From: Bacillota bacterium
GTDB taxonomy: Bacteria > Bacillota > Clostridia > Christensenellales > Aristaeellaceae
Reading direction: 5' to 3'
Length of the DNA: 17,824 bases
Assembly (NCBI GenBank): GCA_023415145.1
Contig: JAEZLW010000096.1
Span: forward strand, 1-17,824
Both the position numbers and the translations under genes were made by a program. The notes beneath the pieces are model-generated. The model made no database searches. It had not been told where the DNA came from and saw nothing but the letters and a program-made list of their open reading frames with translations. Shown piece after piece: positions 13,014-17,824 of the stretch. Numbering within the stretch: the stretch's first letter is position 1; each line of letters opens with the position of its first letter.

Positions 13014-13556
13014 TTATTCAAACCTGCGGACGTAAGCTCCGATCACCGGCAGCTGGTAGGCGTATCCCCTATAGGCATGAAGCGCCATTTGCACCTTCAG
13101 GTATATCGTTGCCAGCAATAACGCCGCAAACAAAAGCCAGAAGATGACTGCGATGATGATACCCAGGAATGGAATGATGCGAAAAAGTGTTCCCACAACC
13201 AGCAGTACCACCGACACACTGAAAAAGCCACCGGTCAGCGCAATGGACTGTACGGCCATACGCCGTACCGCGTCGCTGCGCCGGTCCGCTATATACAGAA
13301 AAAAGGCAAACAGCCCGCTGAATGCCGCCAGCATGCAGGTGAGATTGACAGCCTGGCTCGTAGACACCAACTCAGGTTCTTGCGGCGCCTCTTCATAAAG
13401 CGGTTCCTCATAAGGTTGATCTTCCTGGTAAGGCTGGTCATAATCATACGGTTCTTCGCCGTAATCCTCCTGCGGTTCCTCCTCGTAGGGAGGCTCCTGC
13501 CGGTCATACGCCTGATAGGATGTTTCAGAGTATGTATTGCGCTGCGCACGCCGCAT
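13014..13556 (-). CDS. DUF4870/Tic20-like small membrane protein with acidic N-terminal tail
   Basis: The 180 aa protein has two parts. Residues 1 to about 62 are a low-complexity tail rich in Glu, Pro, Tyr and Gln, with repeated P-Y-E-E, P-Y-D-Y and P-Y-Q-E units, and are probably unfolded. The rest holds about three hydrophobic helices separated by a basic loop (A-D-R-R-S-D-A-V-R-R) and ends in Y-R-G-Y-A-Y-Q-L-P-V-I-G, which fits the DUF4870/Tic20-like pattern of unknown function. ATG at 13556 has GTGAGG 6 bp upstream; GTG at 13568, overlapping the ddl stop, is an alternative. Last gene of the hydrolase-murF-ddl operon, followed by a terminator. Confidence 0.75.
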   Translation of the reverse strand: MRRAQRNTYSETSYQAYDRQEPPYEEEPQEDYGEEPYDYDQPYQEDQPYEEPLYEEAPQEPELVSTSQAVNLTCMLAAFSGLFAFFLYIADRRSDAVRRMAVQSIALTGGFFSVSVVLLVVGTLFRIIPFLGIIIAVIFWLLFAALLLATIYLKVQMALHAYRGYAYQLPVIGAYVRRFE

Positions 13557-13564
13557 AGGTTGCC

Positions 13565-14794
13565 TCACTTTCCACCGGTCCAGGCAGCTAGCTTTCCGCC
13601 GCCTTTGGCGTTTGTTTTCCCGCCCAGCTTGACGTTCTTCAGTATATCCGACGCAAAGGCATAATTGTTTTCATTCTTCTCCTGATGGGCTTTCATGGCA
13701 CAGCGCACCATTTCATCAATCAGCGCTGCGTAGGTCAAACCACTCTTTTCCCACAGATAATACGCCATGGAGCCGGGAATGGTGTTCACTTCGGTCACAT
13801 ACAGCTTCTCCGTTTTTACATCATACATGTAATCAATGCGAACCACACCTTTCAGGTCCAGCTCACGGAAAATGTCCTTCGACAAGCTCTGGATCTGGTC
13901 ACGCAAACTGTCCTCTATGGGTGCCGGAACCACCCGAGCCAAGGAAGCCATGCCCTTGCTGCCGCCTCCGCCTTGCAAGTACTTGTTGGAAAACGAAAGC
14001 AATGCGCCGGTGGTGACGGGCATTTCCAGAACGGATGCCTTGATTTCTGTATCAAAACCCACAACCGAGCAGTTTAGTTCAATGGGGTTTGTCAGCCCTT
14101 GCTCCAGAAGCACCCGGCGGTCGTACACAAACGCCAGTTCCAGGGCTTGCGTTAACTCATCCCTGTTCTCAGCTCGGCTGACGCCTATGGAAGAACCAAG
14201 ATTTGCAGGCTTGGCATATACGGGATAACCAACCTCTTTTTCGATGCTGTCCAGCACCTTATCACGGTTTCTGCTCCACTCCTGCCGGGAGAACCAGATA
14301 CCGGGAAGCACCGGGAAGCCGGCGCCATGGAAATGCCTTTTCATAACAATTTTGTCAATACCCACCGCAGAGCCTGCCACACCGGGAGAAGCATACGGCA
14401 AATTGGCCATTTCCAACAGACCCTGCATGGTTCCATCCTCACCGTGCATGCCATGAAAAACTGGGATCACACACTCCAGCCGGGCCACTACCCGCTGCTT
14501 TACTCCTCCCAGCAGCCCTTTTCCCTGCTCTATGGCAAGCAATGCACCCGAGCCCGGCGTCATGTCCAGTGACACGCGCACAAGTCCCTTTTGATCCTCC
14601 TTGAAGGGCGTGTACGTGTTCATGTCCCTAAGCGGCTCTCCCGTGTACCACACACCCTGCATGCTGATATAGACCGGGATCACATCGTATTTTTCCGGAT
14701 TCACCGACTGCATCAGTTGCAGCGCGCTGATAATGGACACCTCATGTTCACAGCTTCGGCTGCCGTACATTACACCCAATTGTATCTTGCCCAT
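13565..14794 (-). CDS. ddl: D-alanine-D-alanine ligase
   Basis: Ddl makes D-alanyl-D-alanine for peptidoglycan in an ATP-grasp reaction. The start reads G-S-R-S-C-E-H-E-V-S (11-20), as in Ddl. H-G-M-H-G-E-D-G (114-121), L-G-S-S-I-G-V-S (199-206) and E-V-N-T-I-P-G (335-341) are the other family marks. The omega-loop carries K-Y (271-272), seen in D-Ala-D-Ala ligases, where vancomycin-resistance D-lactate ligases differ. At 409 aa it is longer than usual (about 300-370), with a Gly-rich loop near 274-280 and a Lys/Gly-rich C-terminal extension from about 368. ATG at 14794 has GGGAGG 7 bp upstream, partly inside the murF stop region. It sits directly after murF, whose substrate it makes. Confidence 0.93.
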   Translation of the reverse strand: MGKIQLGVMYGSRSCEHEVSIISALQLMQSVNPEKYDVIPVYISMQGVWYTGEPLRDMNTYTPFKEDQKGLVRVSLDMTPGSGALLAIEQGKGLLGGVKQRVVARLECVIPVFHGMHGEDGTMQGLLEMANLPYASPGVAGSAVGIDKIVMKRHFHGAGFPVLPGIWFSRQEWSRNRDKVLDSIEKEVGYPVYAKPANLGSSIGVSRAENRDELTQALELAFVYDRRVLLEQGLTNPIELNCSVVGFDTEIKASVLEMPVTTGALLSFSNKYLQGGGGSKGMASLARVVPAPIEDSLRDQIQSLSKDIFRELDLKGVVRIDYMYDVKTEKLYVTEVNTIPGSMAYYLWEKSGLTYAALIDEMVRCAMKAHQEKNENNYAFASDILKNVKLGGKTNAKGGGKLAAWTGGK

Positions 14795-14808
14795 ATGGCG
14801 GCCTCCCT

Positions 14809-16419
14809 TCACACCTCACTGTAGTTGTCCGGAAGATCGTTTTCAAAAAGCACCACATCGCCGGCCCGGGCAAGGGAGTGCAAAAGCTTGGTGGCTTCCG
14901 CAAGGCTCGATACCGGATGGATCGCGTTTTCCGGGAAGCCGGCTTCTTTCAGGCCCTGGAATATGGGCAGCGTATGTTTCTTGCCCACCAGGATGGCTAT
15001 ATCCACGCAGGAAGCCATGGCTTTACCAAATTCCTGGTTGAACTGTTCTTCGCTGTCTCCCAGTTCCACCATGCCCGGGGTGATGATAATCCGGCGGCCC
15101 TGGAACTCTTTTAAAATCTGAATGGCTGCCATAGCCCCCTTTGGATTGCTGTTAAAGGCGTCGTCTATGATGGTCAGCCCACCGCTTTGTATCAGTTGCA
15201 GGCGGTGCTCCACCGGTTCCAGCTTCATAATCCCCCGCGCGATTTGCGCAAGGCTTAAACCCAGATTCAGACAGACGGCAGCGGCCAGCAGTATGTTTTG
15301 AATATTATGCTGCCCCAGAAGCTTTGCCGTGCACTGGATGCTGTCCCCGCTTTTTTCATGCAGCGTGAAGGTGCTGCCCTCAGGCGTGGAGCTTATGCCG
15401 GAAGCCCACACGTCATAACCTTTGTTTTGAAGACTCACCATTGTTTTAGGCTTGTGTGTCTTTTCGTACAGCTTTACGCATAGATCGCCGTCGTCCGCAA
15501 AAAAACCATGGCCATCCTCCGGCAGCGCTTCAATCAGCTCGTATTTTGTTTTTACAACCGTTTCCAGCGTTTTGAAGGTGTCCAAATGCTGGGGACCCAC
15601 GGAGGTCAAAATGCCAAGCGTGGGGTGAACCAGCCGGCACAGCTCCTTGATGTCGCCTTTATGCCGTGCACCCATCTCCGCCACAAACACCTGGTGTCCC
15701 GGCTGCAGTTTTTCCCGAATCACTTTGGTTAAGCCCATTGGCGTATTGAAGCTGGAGGGCGTCACCAGCACATTGTATTTTTCAGCCAGCATTGTGCCCA
15801 GAAAGAATTTCACAGACGTTTTGCCATAGCTCCCTGTAATGCCAATGCGAATCAAGCCAGGCATTTCCCGAAGCTTCCGCTGAGCGTCTCTAAAGTACAT
15901 TTCGCCGATGATTTTTTCGATTGGCCAGGCAATGAGGCCAGCAAAAGCCAATAGGTAGGGCAGCAGCAAAGGAACGATAGCCAATAGTACAGCCACAGGA
16001 ATAAACTGCCACATAACAACCGCCAATGCAGTCAGTGTGACAGAAAAAACAGCATACAGCCTTTTCACGCGCGCTGTGAACACCAGTGGCTTTTTAGCCA
16101 TCTTATCCTGAAACAGTTTTCCAATCCACAGCCCGCCTACGCCTGACAGAATCAAAACAGCGCATGCGATCAGAAATTCCACAGTGCTTTCCCCAGCCGA
16201 TTGGGCAAGCCTGTCATGCATGGCCAGCAGCGTGAATATCAAAACTGCGACACCAGCTCCAGGGAGAAAAGAGCGCTTCCAGTTGCGCCGCAGGGTCTTA
16301 AAGTATCCCGGAAACTGATAACTTTCCAATTGGAAATAATGTATCAGCCCTCTGGATGCAAAAACGCATCCCACCATGGGTGACAGAGCCAGGATCAAAT
16401 AGGTCATGCGATGGATCAT
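14809..16419 (-). CDS. murF: MurF-type ligase with N-terminal membrane domain
   Basis: MurF adds D-Ala-D-Ala to the UDP-MurNAc-tripeptide. Residues 1 to about 170 contain several hydrophobic stretches (about 6-20, 53-67, 82-100, 122-168), so the enzyme is probably membrane-anchored. The ligase part begins near 190 with the ATP loop G-I-T-G-S-Y-G-K-T-S (193-202), followed by E-M-G-A-R, G-P-Q-H-L-D, L-G-Q-H-N-I-Q-N and D-D-A-F-N-S-N-P. The last replaces the usual D-D-A-Y-N-A-N-P of MurF. At 536 aa it exceeds classical MurF (about 450) by the membrane part. ATG at 16419 has GGAGG 8 bp upstream inside the hydrolase end. A related Mur ligase is an alternative, but the ddl neighbour supports MurF. 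Confidence 0.88.
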   Translation of the reverse strand: MIHRMTYLILALSPMVGCVFASRGLIHYFQLESYQFPGYFKTLRRNWKRSFLPGAGVAVLIFTLLAMHDRLAQSAGESTVEFLIACAVLILSGVGGLWIGKLFQDKMAKKPLVFTARVKRLYAVFSVTLTALAVVMWQFIPVAVLLAIVPLLLPYLLAFAGLIAWPIEKIIGEMYFRDAQRKLREMPGLIRIGITGSYGKTSVKFFLGTMLAEKYNVLVTPSSFNTPMGLTKVIREKLQPGHQVFVAEMGARHKGDIKELCRLVHPTLGILTSVGPQHLDTFKTLETVVKTKYELIEALPEDGHGFFADDGDLCVKLYEKTHKPKTMVSLQNKGYDVWASGISSTPEGSTFTLHEKSGDSIQCTAKLLGQHNIQNILLAAAVCLNLGLSLAQIARGIMKLEPVEHRLQLIQSGGLTIIDDAFNSNPKGAMAAIQILKEFQGRRIIITPGMVELGDSEEQFNQEFGKAMASCVDIAILVGKKHTLPIFQGLKEAGFPENAIHPVSSLAEATKLLHSLARAGDVVLFENDLPDNYSEV

Positions 16420-16422
16420 CCG

Positions 16423-17202
16423 TTAATCCTCCGAGAAAAAGTGAAGGGCAATGCGAACAAACCGCTGCCATTGCTCCAGGTACGCAAAATGGGAGCCTCC
16501 CTCCAGAATGGCAATCCCGGCATCGGGAATCTGCCTGGACATCAACTGCCCCATCCAAAGCGGCGTTTCCGTATCCTGATCGCCCCATACCAACAGGGTG
16601 GGTACGCTGACCACGGGCAGGAGCGGCTCAAGATCCTGGGAGACGATTTTTACAAAGGTCTTGCGCATTTGCTCGTCCAGGGCATTGTAGTCCTTGGAGC
16701 CGTATCGTTTGCGCAATACATCGGCCATTATGTCGGGAAGGTTTCCGAAGATCTTCATCCCCTTGAGGAACGCCGCGCCTTTTTTTAGTGCCTGATATTG
16801 CCTGGCGCGCCTTTTTTGCTCTTCCGTTTGGGGCTTTTTCAGGCCGGCACCGCCGGTAATAATCATTCTTCGCACCAGTTTCGGCCAGTGACTGCCCAGA
16901 TACAGCGCGATCCTTCCGCCGAAAGAATGGCCTATCATATAGCAGGGGCCAATGTGCAGCGCATCCATGAATGCTCTGGTCATCTCTCCGTATTCCGGTA
17001 CACCCCATGGTTCCGGAGGATCGCTGCTTTGGCCATGACCCGGAAAGTCCAGTACGGTGACACGCATGGTTTCCGACATCACCTTGGCAATGGGTGCAAA
17101 AAATGTGGTGTCGCAGCCCCAGCCGTGCATCAGAAGAACATGGTCTCCGGCCACGCCGTGCTGCTCATAATAAACAGAAGCGCCGTTTATCTGAATATGC
17201 AC
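16423..17202 (-). CDS. Alpha/beta-fold hydrolase
   Basis: The 259 aa protein has the alpha/beta hydrolase pattern: oxyanion region H-G-W-G (26-29), D-F-P-G-H-G (52-57), nucleophile elbow G-H-S-F-G-G with Ser93, acid in W-G-D-Q-D (Asp208 or Asp210) and His238 in G-G-S-H-F. A basic helical cap lies at about 121-190. There is no signal peptide, so it is cytoplasmic. The substrate is unknown. GTG at 17202 is chosen because AGGGAGG lies 6 bp upstream; the ATG at 17223 lies before that site. It is first in the operon with murF 3 bp behind, so a cell-envelope role is plausible. A weak -10 (TAGAAT, near 17244-17249) may be its promoter. Confidence 0.9.
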   Translation of the reverse strand: MHIQINGASVYYEQHGVAGDHVLLMHGWGCDTTFFAPIAKVMSETMRVTVLDFPGHGQSSDPPEPWGVPEYGEMTRAFMDALHIGPCYMIGHSFGGRIALYLGSHWPKLVRRMIITGGAGLKKPQTEEQKRRARQYQALKKGAAFLKGMKIFGNLPDIMADVLRKRYGSKDYNALDEQMRKTFVKIVSQDLEPLLPVVSVPTLLVWGDQDTETPLWMGQLMSRQIPDAGIAILEGGSHFAYLEQWQRFVRIALHFFSED

Positions 17203-17266
17203 CGAACGCCTCCCTTTAGCCATGGTTTACCAGTTACCGCCGGGATTATTCTACCCTATTTCATAG

Positions 17267-17304
17267 AAAAAGAAAAGCCTGAGGGCAAAAATGCCTGTTC
17301 AGGC
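17267..17304 (-). terminator. Intrinsic terminator of the GNAT gene
   Basis: GCCTGA (17277-17282) and TCAGGC (17299-17304) form the outer stem with a further GGC/GCC pairing inside. On the minus strand the hairpin is followed by TTTTCTTTTTC. It separates the acetyltransferase from the cell-wall operon. Confidence 0.75.
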
Positions 17305-17341
17305 ATACTGTATGCGAAAAGCTTTGAAACATGCGGCATTC

Positions 17342-17815
17342 CTACATGCGGGGGATTCGGAAAATATAGCGGCATTTGTATGCACCCATATTGTACTGCT
17401 GGCGGTATTCCAAAGGCACCTTCACTATGCTTTCCAGCTCGCACCCCAGCTTTTCGCAGGTGCGGCGGCTGGCAATGTTGTCTGTATCGGTGGTAATCAC
17501 CAAAGAATGAACATGCAAAACGCGGCACAAAGGGATTAAAAGCCTGCAGGCGCGAAGCGCATAGCCGTGACCGCGGAATTTCTCCCCCACATGATAGCCG
17601 ATGTGGCCAAAGTAATACAGGCCGCGGCTTTCGCCGCATCGAAGGCTTATGCGCCCGGCATCCTTTTTTGTGCCGCAGGGGACAATACGGAACAGAAACG
17701 TACGGCGGATGCCCAGTTCCGCATCCTCCTGCGCAAGTTCTGACGCCACCAAATTGATAACGCCATCGGAAAGGGCATCCTGTTTGACAGGGGGATGCTT
17801 TGCAAATAGTGCCAT
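17342..17815 (-). CDS. GNAT-family N-acetyltransferase (RimJ/RimL-like)
   Basis: The 157 aa protein has the GNAT fold pattern. Strand 4 G-H-I-G-Y-H-V is followed by the acetyl-CoA loop E-K-F-R-G-H-G-Y-A (R/Q-x-x-G-x-G/A), then V-I-T-T-D-T-D-N-I-A-S-R-R-T-C-E-K-L-G-C, the typical N-x-x-S-x-x-x-x-E-K-L-G motif of RimJ/RimL-type enzymes. The acceptor (protein N-terminus or small molecule) cannot be told. The ATG lies 9 bp from the window edge, so the ribosome binding site is only partly visible (GTAGGT). It is a single-gene unit as far as can be seen, with a terminator after it. Confidence 0.88.
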   Translation of the reverse strand: MALFAKHPPVKQDALSDGVINLVASELAQEDAELGIRRTFLFRIVPCGTKKDAGRISLRCGESRGLYYFGHIGYHVGEKFRGHGYALRACRLLIPLCRVLHVHSLVITTDTDNIASRRTCEKLGCELESIVKVPLEYRQQYNMGAYKCRYIFRIPRM

Positions 17816-17824
17816 GACCTACAC

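Overview
This window looks like a chromosomal segment of an anaerobic, Gram-positive-type bacterium of the class Clostridia. The pointers are an Rnf complex locus (rnfC, rnfD), the cluster order dxs-tlyA-nadK-argR-recN that is typical of Firmicutes, a MurF with an added membrane domain, strong GGAGG ribosome binding sites and SigA-type promoters. I cannot fix the genus. Almost all housekeeping genes lie on the minus strand, so transcription runs from high to low coordinates.

Layout from high to low coordinates. (1) 17.8-17.3 kb holds a GNAT acetyltransferase with its own terminator. (2) 17.2-13.0 kb is a cell-wall operon: alpha/beta hydrolase, membrane-anchored murF, ddl and a small acidic-tailed membrane protein, ending in a clear terminator. 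(3) 12.9-8.8 kb holds dxs and tlyA (overlapping), then nadK and argR behind a second promoter. (4) 8.8-3.8 kb is an AT-rich accessory island that separates argR from recN, genes that are normally neighbours. (5) 3.7-1 bp holds recN, then rnfC and the start of rnfD, which runs off the window.

The island is the interesting part. The last codons of argR (R-M-Q-E-M-M-R-stop) occur three times: in the living gene (about 8826-8850), near 5248-5272 and, decayed, near 3798-3820. The two outer copies are each followed by a related block of about 110 bp. This block carries a well-formed promoter facing recN and a palindrome at its expected transcription start. The simplest reading is two integrative units inserted one after the other at the 3' end of argR, each restoring the argR tail and each carrying an outward promoter at its recN-side end. 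Neither unit contains a recognisable integrase. Cargo is an HNH-type protein (unit 1), and in unit 2 a protein with a HEPN-like R-N-x3-H motif, a DUF2971 protein, a small unknown protein and an XRE-type regulator. That cargo resembles a small defence or toxin island, but this is inference. An IS3-type transposase relic and a tmRNA-like 3' end fragment suggest that the site has been used repeatedly.

Synthesis of parts: dxs feeds isoprenoid (including undecaprenyl) synthesis; murF and ddl build the peptidoglycan precursor; nadK and argR sit with recN in a conserved housekeeping group; Rnf couples ferredoxin and NAD to ion pumping. Protein calls rest on recognised motifs read by eye. No database search was possible.
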